64,000 bases of DNA, from the NCBI RefSeq assembly GCF_018991925.1, contig NW_024744477.1:244501-308500 (forward strand), written 5' to 3'. Shown one piece after another: positions 43,560-54,059 of this stretch; position 1 is the stretch's first letter, and each line of letters opens with the position of its first letter. Both the position numbers and the translations under genes were made by a program. The stretch comes from Homarus americanus (Eukaryota; Arthropoda; Malacostraca; Decapoda; Nephropidae). The notes beneath the pieces are model-generated. The model saw only the letters and a list, made by a program, of their open reading frames with translations. It did not search any database and had not been told where the DNA came from.

Positions 43560-43885
43560 GAACGTTGAGGATGGATGAGAGGAAAAAAAATGGTGTAAAA
43601 AAGACAACAGTTCCGGGAAAGTTTGGGGAAGGAAGGAGCTTGAGATGGGTGAGAGGGAAGGAGGAGGGCAGGAGGGTGAGGGAAGGAGGGAGCTTGAGGA
43701 GGGAGGGAGGGATGAGAAAGGGGGTGGGGAGGAAGGGTTAGAGGAAGAAGAGATAGGGGTGGAGAGAAAAGGAAAAAGGATAGAGGAAGGCGGTAGAGAG
43801 GAATGAAGGGAGGTAGAGAGGAAGGAAGGGAGGAGAGGAGAGAAAGGGAGGCGAGAAGAGGAAGAAGGGGGAGGAGAGAGTATTT
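43560..43885. repeat. purine-rich GGAGGGAGCTTGAGATGGG tract
   Basis: G/A-rich with GGAAGGAGGGAGCTTGAG repeated twice. Stop-free on the minus strand by composition. Confidence 0.85.
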
Positions 43886-43999
43886 CATTGCATTAGGCCA
43901 ACACAGTATCTCTAGTTTCTCGTTTTCTGCTGCCGTCCACCTGAACACTGACAACCAATTAACTGTATATTCTCACCAAATTATCCAGGAATAATGTGT

Positions 44000-44016
44000 G
44001 TGTGTGTTGTGTTGTG

Positions 44017-44073
<57 letters not shown>
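44000..44073. repeat. (TG)n microsatellite
   Basis: TG with early TTG interruptions, then clean to 44073. Confidence 0.96.
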
Positions 44074-44076
<3 letters not shown>

Positions 44077-44239
44077 TTTGACGTCAAAGGAACCTTTTTT
44101 TATAATTTATTCGAAAAGTTGCAAGAAAATTGCTATTTTTGGGAGGTATTTTTTCTTCGAATATTTTGAAATTTTCGCTATCACTATTTCAAGGCTTACA
44201 CACACACACACCACAGTTCCTATATTCAGTAGCTTATTC

Positions 44240-44370
44240 GCATGCAGAACAGACAGACAGACAATCAGGCAGATGACACAGACAGATAGACAGGCAGGCA
44301 AATGACAGACAGACACAGACTCACACACAGACAGACAGACAGACAGGCAGACAGGCACAGACAAACACTC
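44240..44370. repeat. (CAGA)n/(CAGG)n microsatellite
   Basis: ACAGACAGACAGGCAG words, two blocks. Confidence 0.93.
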
Positions 44371-44634
44371 AGCACGTTAAGCAATATATATATCCCACTC
44401 CGGCTTGAAAGTTCTGACAGAGCTTAAAAATACCATGAACAATATGGCCGCCACTCACTCACCCGGGTATATTTCGGCAGGGACGTGTTCACAATAGCGA
44501 GCAACATCCCCAAGGCAGGGCTGGTGCTTGGACAAAAACACCCCTGGACAAAATTCTACCGGGGAAATTTACTAATGGGACAAAAGTTTATTGGACAAAA
44601 TGCCAGACACAAATAGATATTGGTATATAAAGAG

Positions 44635-44710
44635 ATACACTACACTACACTACACTACACTACACTACACTACACTACACTCAGAAATTCACCTCACATG
44701 TAAAATATTC

Positions 44711-44753
<43 letters not shown>
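44635..44753. repeat. (ACACT)n and (CA)n microsatellites
   Basis: Nine ACACT pentamers at 44636-44681, then CA at 44713-44753. Confidence 0.96.
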
Positions 44754-44757
<4 letters not shown>

Positions 44758-45118
44758 TTTACTCCCACAAAACATCACCAATTTTCCCAAACTCGTAAAC
44801 CACTAAAATAAAAATTGCCTCAAGCGTGTCTCTAACCACCTTGTTAACCCTGCCACAAATAAATGACCCTCATATGGCAACAAGCGAGGGGTGGGAGAGG
44901 GCGTCATTATCGTTCGCTCTAGTTGATAATTTGTGAAACTCTGTCTGGTCGTGAAACACTTGGCTACTCCCCAACACATTAAATGAATTACTAAATACCG
45001 ACTCTATTCATACAGGGAGAATTATTTTACCTCTTTCCCGGTTAATTATCCCCCCCCCGAGTTGCCTGGCTCGGTGAGAGATGGTGACGAGGGTGAATGA
45101 TTTTTGGGTTTGTGTACC
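44754..45118. other. unique sequence
   Basis: Non-repetitive; nothing recognised. Confidence 0.4.
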
Positions 45119-45190
45119 AGGACGTGACTGAGTGGTTATAGTGATGGTGTCTTGTTTTAAGGGTCACTAGTTCGATCCCCAGGCACTCTT
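45119..45190 (+). mobile_element. decayed tRNA-derived SINE head (or tRNA pseudogene)
   Basis: TGACTGAGTGG at 45125-45135 matches RNA polymerase III box A, and AGTTCGATCCC at 45169-45179 matches box B (GGTTCGANTCC) with two differences. The boxes are 33 bases apart, as in tRNA genes. The T-arm and acceptor stem do not pair well, so it is not a working tRNA; a SINE head is most likely. Confidence 0.55.
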
Positions 45191-45595
45191 CCGTCTCTAA
45201 CCTTTTTGTAGTCTGTCAGTTTTTAGTCAGCTGGTTTTTTAATCTTCTCGTCAGCTGATTAATATTGATGCCGTAACCCAACACGTGACATCAGCTGATT
45301 GTTGTTGTTGTGATGACGTAGTTCTGGAAAGCGCGGGAAATCTCTGGTCTTGTTCCCTCAGCTCTTATTTCAGACCACGGCGACCATCTTGGCTTCATCT
45401 GGGTGATGAGTGAATTCAATTAAGATTACTCGCGTATTTCACCAATTTTCCCGCCAGAGTGGCTACGTTGTGGCGGCTACATTATTTATAAGTGAAATAT
45501 ATAATAGCCTCCCTGGTGTTCAGTTTACGGGCGTTCTTAACTTTTCACGTCCGTTAATGAGTGTTTGTGTTACTCTCTAGTTAATTACATAGTTT
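45191..45595. other. unique sequence
   Basis: Contains a strong acceptor-like CTCTTATTTCAG at about 45363-45374 followed by GACCATCTTGG (YY1-like). No donor-closed exon found. Confidence 0.35.
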
Positions 45596-45599
45596 GGTG

Positions 45600-45885
45600 A
45601 TCTTGGTGACTATGAGACGTGTGTTTGGTGACCCTGGTGACTGTGAGACGTGTGTTTGGTGATCCTGGTGACTATGAGACGTGTGTTTGGTGACCCTGGT
45701 GACTGTGAGACGTGTGTTTGGTGACCCTGGTGACTGTGGGACGTGTGTTTGGTGACCCTGGTGACTGTGAGACGTGTTTGGTGATCTTGGTGACTATGAG
45801 ACGTGTGTTTGGTGACCCTGGTGACTGTAGAGTGTGTTTGGTGATCTTGGTGACTATGAGACGTGTGTTTGGTGACTGGGACGTG
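45600..45885. repeat. 30-bp minisatellite, about 10 copies
   Basis: Unit GTGACCCTGGTGACTGTGAG plus ACGTGTGTTTG, alternating with a GTGATCTTGGTGACTATGAG variant. Confidence 0.95.
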
Positions 45886-46009
45886 AGACAGTGAAAATAA
45901 AGTCATTATAGCCAAATTTTTCCGAGTTGAGAGATGGAAAGACACTAATTGTTTATATACTGAAGAATTATGGCCAGACCTTGAAGTCATTAACCAAGGA
46001 CTATAACAG

Positions 46010-46115
46010 TTCAGGTTAGGTTCAGGTCAGGGTCAGGTCAGGTTAGGTTAGGTTGGGTTAGGTCCAGGTCAGGTCAGGTCAGGTTAGGTTAGGTTAAGTT
46101 AGGTTAGGTTATCTG
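46010..46115. repeat. GGTTAGG/GGTCAGG words
   Basis: Telomere-like TTAGG pentamers mixed with TCAGG. Confidence 0.85.
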
Positions 46116-46159
46116 GTACTTTGAGAGGATCATGTAAACAAAATCTCACAAGCGTTGGA

Positions 46160-46470
46160 GTAGGGAGGGGAGTGGGAGGAGAGAATGGAAGAGAGGGTAG
46201 AGTAAAGGAGAAGAGAGGAAGTCAGAGGGGGGGACTAAGGGAGAAGAGAAAAAAAACAGAAGAGGGGAGAGGACGAAAGGAGAGGAGAGGGAAGGTAAAG
46301 AGGTGAAGGGGAACAGGAAAGAAATGAAAAGGGAACGTCAAGGGTGGTGGGAAAGGGCAGTTGTGGGGAGGTCAGAGAGGGGAGAAGGGGAGGTTAGAGA
46401 GGAGAGGAAAGGGGAGACAAGAGTGAGGGGAGAGAGGAATGTGGAGAAGGAGAGACTAGTGAGAGCTTGT
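46160..46470. repeat. purine-rich GAGAGGAGAGG tract
   Basis: Nearly T/C-free on the + strand for about 300 bases. Confidence 0.85.
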
Positions 46471-46672
46471 GATAAAGAGATAAGATGATTGGCTAGGATC
46501 AGAGGTTAAGGTTTCGTCCAATAAGGAACTAGGGACATTCACCCTCTCCTTGACGGTGTTTACTTGACATACTGACGGAGATGACCACGATGGAATGACC
46601 AAGACCTGAGGATTTGGGAACATCCAATTAAGAGGATTTTAGGGAGGCGTAGAGGGGGATTTGTTGTTGTTA

Positions 46673-46674
<2 letters not shown>

Positions 46675-46733
<59 letters not shown>

Positions 46734-46985
46734 TATGTGTAGGGAGGGTGTCTGTGTGTGTAGGGAGGGTGTCTATGTTATGTGGAGGGTGTCTATGTGT
46801 GTAGAGGTGTGTGTGCGTGTCTGTGTGTGTGGAGGTGTCAACGAGTCTTACTGACCTTGAGAAAATTTAATATATAAAAATGAGGGGTTTTGTCAAGGAA
46901 GGGTTGTTCTAGGGGTTTGTCCAAGGGAAGGGTTGTTCTAGCGGGGTTTTGTCCAAGGGAAGGGTTGTTCTAGCGGGGTTTTGTC
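46675..46985. repeat. (TG)n, GTAGGGAGGGTGTCTGTGTG units and a 30-bp GGGTTTTGTCCAAGGGAAGG array
   Basis: TG at 46675-46732, three units at 46735-46830, then three copies of GGGTTTTGTCCAAGGGAAGG followed by GTTGTTCTAGC (46885-46985). Confidence 0.93.
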
Positions 46986-47389
46986 CGGCACCCAACTTCA
47001 CTATAATTTGGTGGCTTGTGATCGCCTAATTTAATTGGATATTAATTAGCTTCTCATTTACCCTAATTATGATGACTAATTTCGCCTGAGTTGAAAATTG
47101 AAATCGTCTTAATATTAAAAATTTAAATCCCTAAAAAACCTGATTGGATGAGTACCTTAAAAAACCCGGTTCATTGGCTTCAGTTTTAAAATCGTTGGCG
47201 CTGATTGGCGGAATGTTGAAGACCGTTAGATATCCAATAATGCCCGGGGCTCGTTGATTGGCTGGGTGTCTATCAGCGAGATCTGGTTGGCTGTTTTTGC
47301 CGCCAAGTTGCTCAAGTTTATTACCAATCAACGTGCTTACTACTGCTGCCCCCTTGACTGACTTTATTATCCTTCTTACTGTGGAGAAG
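46986..47389. other. unique sequence
   Basis: Non-repetitive with several GATTGGC words near 47140-47270. No gene recognised. Confidence 0.4.
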
Positions 47390-47640
47390 GATGGAGGTAG
47401 AATGGTGGAAGGAAGGAAGGAACAATGGTGGAAGGAAGGGGAGGGTAGAATGATGGAAGGAAGGGGAGGGTAGAATGATGGAAGAAGGGAGGGTAGAATG
47501 ATGGAAGGAAGGCAGAGGTAGAATAATGGAAGGAAGGAGGTAGAATGATGGAAGGGAAATAGGAGGTAGGTTGAATGATGGGAAGGAAATAGGAGGTAGG
47601 TTGAATGATGGAAGGAAATAGGAGGTAGAATAATGGATGA
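47390..47640. repeat. about 25-bp minisatellite GTAGAATGATGGAAGGAAGG
   Basis: About ten copies, purine-rich, with AATAGGAGGTAGGTTG inserts in the later ones. Confidence 0.93.
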
Positions 47641-47684
47641 TAGGAAGATTTCTCTTAATATATCCATCTAGCCATTATTTCTCC

Positions 47685-47852
47685 ACTCACCCACCACCCA
47701 CCCACCATCCACCCCACCCCCACCCACCCCACCCCATCCATCCACCCACACCCACCCACCCACCCACCACCCACCCACCACCACCCACCCACCCACCCAC
47801 CCACCCACCACCCACCACCCACCCACCCACCCACCCACCCACCCACCCACAA
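47685..47852. repeat. (CCCA)n microsatellite
   Basis: CCCACCCACC words with CCATCC variants; G-free on the + strand. Confidence 0.95.
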
Positions 47853-47957
47853 CTCAGCTCAGCCAGAACACAAGTGGTTGCCGACCTTCACACAGTACTA
47901 AATTCTTTTGCCTTGATTACATTTTCAATACTGTGTTGGCGACTCAGTTGAATAATA

Positions 47958-48145
47958 ATGTATGTATGTATGTATATATGTATGTATGTATGGATGTATG
48001 TATGTATGTATGTATGTATGTATGTATGTATGTATGTATGGATGTATGTATGTATGATGTATGTATGTATGTATGTATGTATATGTATGGATGTATGTAT
48101 GTATGTATGTATGTATGTATGGATGTATGTATGTATGTATGTAGT
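47958..48145. repeat. (TATG)n microsatellite
   Basis: About 47 TATG units with sparse TATA and GGATG variants. Confidence 0.97.
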
Positions 48146-48181
48146 TATCTGAGAGGTCTTGAGTTAGTCATTTATAGGTAT

Positions 48182-48382
48182 AGTTGAGGTGATGACTGTA
48201 TGGTGGTGATGACTGTATGGTGGTGATGACTGTATGGTGATGACTGTATGGTGGTGATGACTGTGTGGTGGTGATGACTGTATGGTGGTGATGACTGTAT
48301 GGTGGTGATGACTGTATGGTGGTGATGACTGTATGATGGTGATGACTGTATGATGGTCATAATAATAACAACACTATTAAAA

Positions 48383-48440
<58 letters not shown>
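48182..48440. repeat. GGTGATGACTGTATGGT array and (CA)n
   Basis: About ten copies of the 18-base unit GATGACTGTATGGTGGT(G), then CA at 48386-48440. Confidence 0.95.
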
Positions 48441-48444
<4 letters not shown>

Positions 48445-48637
48445 GGAGTAAAGTTCTATATACAAGGCACAAAATTATATCTCCTTCACTTACCATAATT
48501 ATTTACATATCGTCGAGATGAACCTGATGAAACGTGTTGAGTGAGCCGGTCTTAGTGTGTCGTCAGAGGTAAACAAAGTTGGGTCTGGGTGTATGAGCTT
48601 ATCTTATTGTCTAAGTTGGTAGAGTGTTTGTTGACGT

Positions 48638-48639
<2 letters not shown>

Positions 48640-48693
<54 letters not shown>

Positions 48694-48712
48694 CTCCCCT
48701 CTCTCTCTCTCT
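48640..48712. repeat. (CT)n microsatellite
   Basis: CT repeat with a CCTCCCCT interruption. It could serve as the polypyrimidine tract of the acceptor just downstream. Confidence 0.95.
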
Positions 48713-48732
48713 CGTGACTCCCGAAGCCGAAG

Positions 48733-48851
48733 GTCATCAAATAAAACTAAAAATGCTGGTAATTAGTGGAGCAGACTTTGTGCTTGTAGACCCTGTGAGT
48801 GAGTGTGTTTTTGTACTTGAAGCAAATGCACTTGGGGAGTTAACACAGGAG
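48733..48851 (+). CDS. candidate exon, phase 1 to 0
   Basis: A long CT tract and GACTCCCGAAGCCGAAG precede it (acceptor at 48726 or 48732). It ends at the near-consensus donor GAG|GTGAGT (48851/48852). The open frame reads ISGADFVLVDPVSECVFVLE in its middle and ALGELTQE at its end, a plausible strand-and-helix pattern. It enters in phase 1 and leaves in phase 0, the same as 53976-54037, so either could join 22045-22072 to 60607-60777. The acceptor is not ideal because ten non-pyrimidine-rich bases separate the CT tract from AG. Protein family not recognised. Confidence 0.35.
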
Positions 48852-48879
48852 GTGAGTAGGGAGAGAGTGAGGGAGAAGG

Positions 48880-49435
48880 GGGAGGATGAATAGATTCTTT
48901 GGGGAGAGGAGACAACTGAGATGGATGGTGGAGGGAGGTCTTAGGGGTTGAGGGAGGGAGGAATTTGTAGGAGTTCTTGGAGGAGAAGTAATTGAGGAGG
49001 GAGGAGTGTAGGAGTTCTTGGGACCTGATATTGGGAGGAGTAGCCAAACATTAATCAGGTCTTTAGGTCCTTATCGATGACCTGGAGGAGTTTAACGGAT
49101 TTGTCAGGTCCCAGGTTCCATTTAGGGTGACCTGAAGGGGGAAAAGAAGTAACAGGTATTCAGGTTCTACAGGTCCTCCTCGAAGGGTGACCTGGGAGAG
49201 GGATAAATCGTCTTAAGGGTGACCTCACTCTAACAATTTTCCACCCTTGACCAGTTTAGAGAGCTGGAAGGATTTTGCTCAGCTCTGGAAATCCGATCTT
49301 AGGAGAGAGAGGTGTGGGGAATGGTGGGAGGCAGTAAAAGAAGGGAATGGAGGGAGGAAGGGGGCAGGAAGTGGCAGTAATGGCTGGAGGGAGAGATACA
49401 GGAAAGGAGTTTTGGAGAAATATGGGAGGTAATGC
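48880..49435. repeat. purine-rich degenerate repeats and unique sequence
   Basis: GGAGGAATTTGTAGGAGTTC-type repeats at 48955-49030, AGGTGACCTGG words at 49080-49225, then G/A-rich to 49430. Confidence 0.7.
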
Positions 49436-49436
49436 G

Positions 49437-49540
49437 TATGTATGTGTATGTATGTATGAATGTATGTATGTATGTATGTATGTATATGTATACCATTATA
49501 TATGTAGGTCTCAGGTCGTATGTGTGTGTGTGTGTGCAGT
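49437..49540. repeat. (TATG)n and short (TG)n
   Basis: TATG at 49437-49492, TG at 49519-49537. Confidence 0.92.
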
Positions 49541-49645
49541 TCCCGAGCACCCCAAGAGGCCAGATCCGTGACCCAGAATAAATTATCACAGCAGAGAATA
49601 TTTTCCCCGGCAACAGATGGAGATTTGGCTTCCATATTTTTTATA

Positions 49646-49646
49646 C

Positions 49647-49695
<49 letters not shown>

Positions 49696-49758
49696 GTTGT
49701 TGTTGTTATTATTGTTATTATAGTTTAGTAATTGACTTAGTTAATTTTTATTACGAAA

Positions 49759-49819
<61 letters not shown>
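49646..49819. repeat. (TTA)n/(TTG)n and (CA)n
   Basis: TTA with TTG interruptions at 49646-49725, then CA at 49760-49819. Confidence 0.96.
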
Positions 49820-49821
<2 letters not shown>

Positions 49822-49913
49822 AATATAAAATGTAAATAAACAACATAAAAGGCTGGAGCATAAAGGCCAAAATAGTTGGATTACTGTATGTTTGGTGTTA
49901 TCAGCTGAGTACA

Positions 49914-49954
49914 GGTGTGTGTGTGTGTGTGTGTCTGTGGTGTGAGTTGTAAGG

Positions 49955-50020
<66 letters not shown>
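49914..50020. repeat. (TG)n then (CA)n, inverted pair
   Basis: TG at 49914-49937 and CA at 49957-50020 on the same strand form a potential stem around about 20 bases. Confidence 0.95.
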
Positions 50021-50139
50021 ATAAAACATTTCCTGAGTGAGAGAGAATCGGTGTTTGGAATCTGTTCATGACAGCCTGACACCCGAGCCACAAATATTCC
50101 ACCGATCAGAGGAAAAATGTTTGTGTTGCTGCCGGACCA

Positions 50140-50225
50140 GAGCCTCACCTCACCTTACCTCACCTCACCTCACACCTCACCCCACCTCCCACCCCTCACC
50201 TACCTTACCTTACCTTACCTTACCT
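50140..50225. repeat. CACCTCACCT and TTACC pentamers
   Basis: CTCAC pentamers then TTACC pentamers. It leads into CCTAACC words. Confidence 0.9.
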
Positions 50226-50589
50226 GTTTCCCTTTTGATATTTATACCTTTTCCCCGTAACCCTACCAACCCTAACCTAACTCACTAATTTCCACCACAA
50301 AAAAACTACATCAATAATCTCGACACAGAAGCCATTTGTTGCGTTGTTTAGGGTCAATTGGAGCCATAAATTATGTAGTTTGCTTGTTAATCACACCATT
50401 TGTCCTAATTAATGCCCATTTTGATGACATGGTGCCTATCAGTCTGTGTGTCTGTCAATCAGTATGTATGTATGTATGTAGTCTAGTTGTGTGTGTAGCT
50501 TGTATGTTTACCTGTGTGTGTGTGTGTGTTTAGCTGTTTGTGAGTGTGTAGATCTTTGTTTGGTTTGCCTGTGTGTGTGTGTGTGTTCG

Positions 50590-50925
50590 TCTACAGTATG
50601 TGCACCACCTCCTCCTCTCCATCTCACTCTTCCTTCTCCTCCTTCAAACTCCTTCCTCTCTCTCCTCCCCTACCTCCTCAGTCTCCCCTCCTCTCTCCCC
50701 TCCCCCCTCTCCCCTTCTCCTCCCCTTCATTCTTAACCCTCTCTTCCCATCCCCCACCCTTCTCCCTTCCTCCCCCACTCCCCCCTCCCCCACCCCCTCC
50801 CCCTCCCCTCCCCCCTCCCCTCCCCCCCTCCCCACTCCCCCCACTCCCCTCCCTCCCTCCCCTCCCCCTCCCCCCCTCCCCTCCCCCTCCCCTTTCCCCT
50901 CCCCACTCCCCCTCTCCTTGGGTTC
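50590..50925. repeat. polypyrimidine tract, very C-rich
   Basis: More than 300 bases almost free of purines, with many runs of CCCC; the minus strand is therefore G-quadruplex prone. It produces overlapping proline-rich frames that I reject. Confidence 0.92.
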
Positions 50926-51019
50926 GTTTCATATTCTGTTTGTGTGTCAGGTAGTGTCCTCTCTCACCCTCGTCTCCTTATCTTTAATTCACAAGGTTCC
51001 TCAGATGACGTATGACTGC

Positions 51020-51185
51020 TGTATGTCTCAACCTAACCTAACCCTTTCTAACCTAACTTAACCTAATCTAACCTGACCTTATCTATTCAACCTAATTTAA
51101 TCTAGCATAATTTAACCTAATCTTATATATTCAACCTAGTTTAATGACCTATCCTATCCTATCCTATCCTATCCTAACCTAACCG
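51020..51185. repeat. CCTAACC/ATCCT words (telomere-like)
   Basis: Degenerate CTAAC pentamers, then five ATCCT pentamers near 51150-51172. Confidence 0.85.
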
Positions 51186-51309
51186 GCCTGGTTTCTCTGG
51201 TCAGGATATCCGGCTTTAAGGTTCTTCAAAGTAGCTTCTGAGATCCGTAAATTTGATGAGAAAATTTGGGGGAGAAAAGGGGTGGGAGAAGGGGGAGGTT
51301 GAAGGAATT

Positions 51310-51385
51310 TCTTCTTCTCACTCCTCCTCCTCCTCCTCCTCCTCCCTCCTCCCTCCCTCCCCTCCCCCCCTCCTCCCCAGTTTAA
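51310..51385. repeat. (CCT)n triplets
   Basis: TCCTCCTCC repeat followed by CCTCCC and a C-run. Confidence 0.9.
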
Positions 51386-51496
51386 GAGATAAAACCCACG
51401 TCTTGTGTGTTATTAAATCAGAGACTCGCTCCACTCCGGGTCAGGCATCTGGGTTAGGTTAGGTGAGGGATATTTGTGTTAGTGTTGTCCTGGTGG

Positions 51497-51700
51497 TCGA
51501 TGATGATGATGATGATGATGATAATAATAGTAATAATGATAATAATGATAGTAATAATAAAATACTACTACTATTCCTACTACTACTACTACTACTTCTA
51601 CTACTACTAATAATAAGAGCAATGTAACAATAATACTCATAATAAAATAATAATAATATACTAAAATAAAATAATGATGAGTATAATAACAAAATATTAC
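51497..51700. repeat. (GAT)n, (AAT)n and (ACT)n triplets
   Basis: GAT at 51499-51520, TAATAATGA words, ACT at 51565-51610, then AATA-rich sequence. Confidence 0.9.
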
Positions 51701-51750
51701 TTACAAAAAACATATAAATAAAACGTCAAGAATATAATCAAGGCTCATTA

Positions 51751-52026
51751 TACATCTGGCTGTGCAGGTGTGCCGTCCAAAGTATCGTACCACAGGTGTG
51801 TCATACATCTGGCTGTGCAGGTGTGCCGTCCAAAGTATCGTACCACAGGTGTGTCATTATACATCTGGCTGTGCAGGTGTGCCGTCCAAAGTATCGTACC
51901 ACAGGTGTGTCATTATACATCTGGCTGTGCAGGTGTGCCGTCCAAAGTATCGTACCACAGGTGTGTCATTATACATCTGGCTGTGCAGGTGTGCCGTCCA
52001 AAGTATCGTACCACAGTTGTGTCTTC
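51751..52026. repeat. 56-bp minisatellite, 5 copies
   Basis: Copies begin TACATCTGGCTGTGCAGGTG at 51751, 51803, 51859, 51915 and 51971. Almost identical copies (the first lacks TTAT). Several frames read through; not coding. Confidence 0.97.
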
Positions 52027-52332
52027 AAGCCGGTGTGAGGACGTCTCGAATTTCCTCATTTTAGTTATGGTGCCCAGATGGTGGTGACAATGGCGCCTGG
52101 TTTTCATTGAGACTCGAGTGTAATTAAATATGGAGTTAAATTAAGGGAAGATTTAACGTAAGTGTAATGTGTTTTCGGAGTTTAGTTACGTAGTTAAGAT
52201 AGTGAATATTTCTCGTAATTATTGTCTGATTTTATGGTGTGAAAATGAACTTCCTATGATCACGTGAAGATTAGACACCCCGGCTTATTTCACCGTCAGG
52301 TTAGCCATCCTAATGCTAACCTAACCTCGCTG

Positions 52333-52632
52333 TACCCAGGTCGTGGTGTCCTCATGTCGTGGTGTACCCAGGTCGTGGTGTCCTCATGTCGTGGTGTACC
52401 CAGGTCGTGTACCCAGGTCGTGATGTACCCAGGTCGTGATGTACCCAGGTCGTAGTGTACTCAGGTCGTGATGTACCCAGGTTCGTCATGTACCCAGGTC
52501 GTGGTGTACCCAGGTCGTGGTGTACTCAGGTCGTGATGTACCCAGGTCGTAGTGTACTCAGGTCGTGATGTACCCAGGTCGTAGTGTACTCAGGTCGTGA
52601 TGTACCCAGGTTCGTCATGTACTCAGGTCGTG
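52333..52632. repeat. 15-bp minisatellite GTACCCAGGTCGTGAT
   Basis: About 19 copies of a 15-16-base unit with GTACCC/GTACTC/TCCTCA and CGTGG/CGTGA/CGTAG variation. Confidence 0.95.
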
Positions 52633-52709
52633 AACTCTGTTAGTGAACCCAGAAGTTTTCCTAAGTGGTGTACTCAAGTATGTGCTGGAGTTATAGATGG
52701 TGACTTGTT

Positions 52710-53625
52710 CAAGGGACTGTAAACACAAACATCAAGGGACTGTAAACACAAACATCAAGAGACTGTAAACACAAACATCAAGGGACTGTAAACACAAACA
52801 TCAAGGGTCTGTAAACAACAAACATCAAGGGACTGTAAACACAAACATCAAGGGACTGTAAACACAAACATCAAGGGACTGTAAACACAAACATCAAGGG
52901 ACTGTAAACACAAACATCAAGGGACTGTAAACACAAACATCAAGGGACTGTAAACACAAACATCAAGGGACTGTAAACACAAACATCAAGGGACTGTAAA
53001 CACAAACATCAAGGGACTGTAAACACAAACATCAAGGGACTGTAAACACAAACATCAAGAGACTGTAAACACAAACATCAAGGGACTGTAAACACAAAAC
53101 ATCAAGGGACCAAACACAAAAATAAGGGACTGTAAACACAAAACATCAAGGATCAAACACAAACATCAAGGACTGTAAACACACAAACATCAAGGGACTG
53201 TAAACACAAACATCAAGGGACTGTAAACAAAAACATCAAGGACTCTGTAAACACAAAACATCAAGGACTGTAAACACAAACATCAAGGACTGTAAACACA
53301 AAACATCAAGGGACTGTAAACACAAACATCAAGGACTAAACACAAACATCAAGGGACTGTAACAAACATCAAGGGACTGTAAACACAAAATTATCAAGGG
53401 ACTGTAAACACAAAACATCAAGGGACTGTAAAACACAAACATCAAGGGACTGTAAACACAAACATCAAGGGACTGTAAACACAAACATCAAGGGACTGTA
53501 AACACAAACATCAAGGGACTGTAAACACAAACATCAAGGGACTGTAAACACAAACATCAAGAGACTGTAAACACAAACATCAAGAGACTGTAAACACAAA
53601 CATCAAGGGTCTGTAAACAAACACA
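52710..53625. repeat. 25-bp minisatellite, about 36 copies, each with a forkhead-like GTAAACA
   Basis: Unit GGGACTGTAAACACAAACAT plus CAAG/A. Copies at 52710-53090 and 53440-53610 are almost invariant, whereas 53090-53440 shows many one- to five-base indels. Each unit contains GTAAACA. Confidence 0.97.
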
Positions 53626-53692
53626 CTAAGTGTATGAGGGGAGAGGAAGGGGGTGTGAGAAATGGTGGATGGGGGGGGATGTACAATATTGG

Positions 53693-53935
53693 AGTACTTC
53701 AAGCTTATCATGTACATTAGGAGCACTTCAAACTTACCATGTACATTAGGAGTACTTCAAGCTTATGTACATTAGGAGCACTTCAAGCTTGCCATGTACA
53801 TTAGGAGTACTTCAAGCTTATGTATATTAGGAGTATTTCAAGCTTATGTACATTAGGAGTATTTCAAGCTTACCATGTACATTAGGAGTACTTCAAGCTT
53901 ATGTACATTAGGAGTATTTTAAGCTTACCATGTAC
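53693..53935. repeat. minisatellite of ATTAGGAGTACTTCAAGCTT units
   Basis: Ten or so copies of 24-29 bases, with or without an ACCATGTAC block. AAGCTT and AGTACT are palindromic. Confidence 0.94.
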
Positions 53936-53975
53936 AACACAGGTGTATTGGAGTAAGGTGATGTACTGTTCACAG

Positions 53976-54037
53976 GGATGGTGTTGTACACGGGAGGACA
54001 GCGAGGTCGACCGGCGGGGCAGGCGGTAGTAACTGAG
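53976..54037 (+). CDS. candidate exon, phase 1 to 0
   Basis: Bounded by TGTTCACAG (AG at 53974-53975) and the perfect donor ACTGAG|GTAAGT (54037/54038). Of three frames only one is open: two bases, then MVLYTGGQRGRPAGQAVVTE. Splicing in phase 0 to 60607 continues it as VEDAIDVY without a stop. The ATG lies two bases after the acceptor, so it could also be a start codon in a first coding exon. GC-rich relative to flanks. The long frame that runs on past the donor is read-through into the minisatellite. Family not recognised. Confidence 0.45.
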
Positions 54038-54059
54038 GTAAGTACCGTCTACTGTCTTC

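Noticed and set aside
45350..45410. Exon after CTCTTATTTCAG
   Set aside because: Good acceptor, but no convincing donor closes an open frame.
50573..51061. Proline-rich open frames, possible extensin-like protein
   Set aside because: C-rich low-complexity tract with overlapping frames all open.
52710..53625. CRISPR-like array
   Set aside because: Units are directly adjacent with no unique spacers, and the context is eukaryotic; it is a minisatellite.
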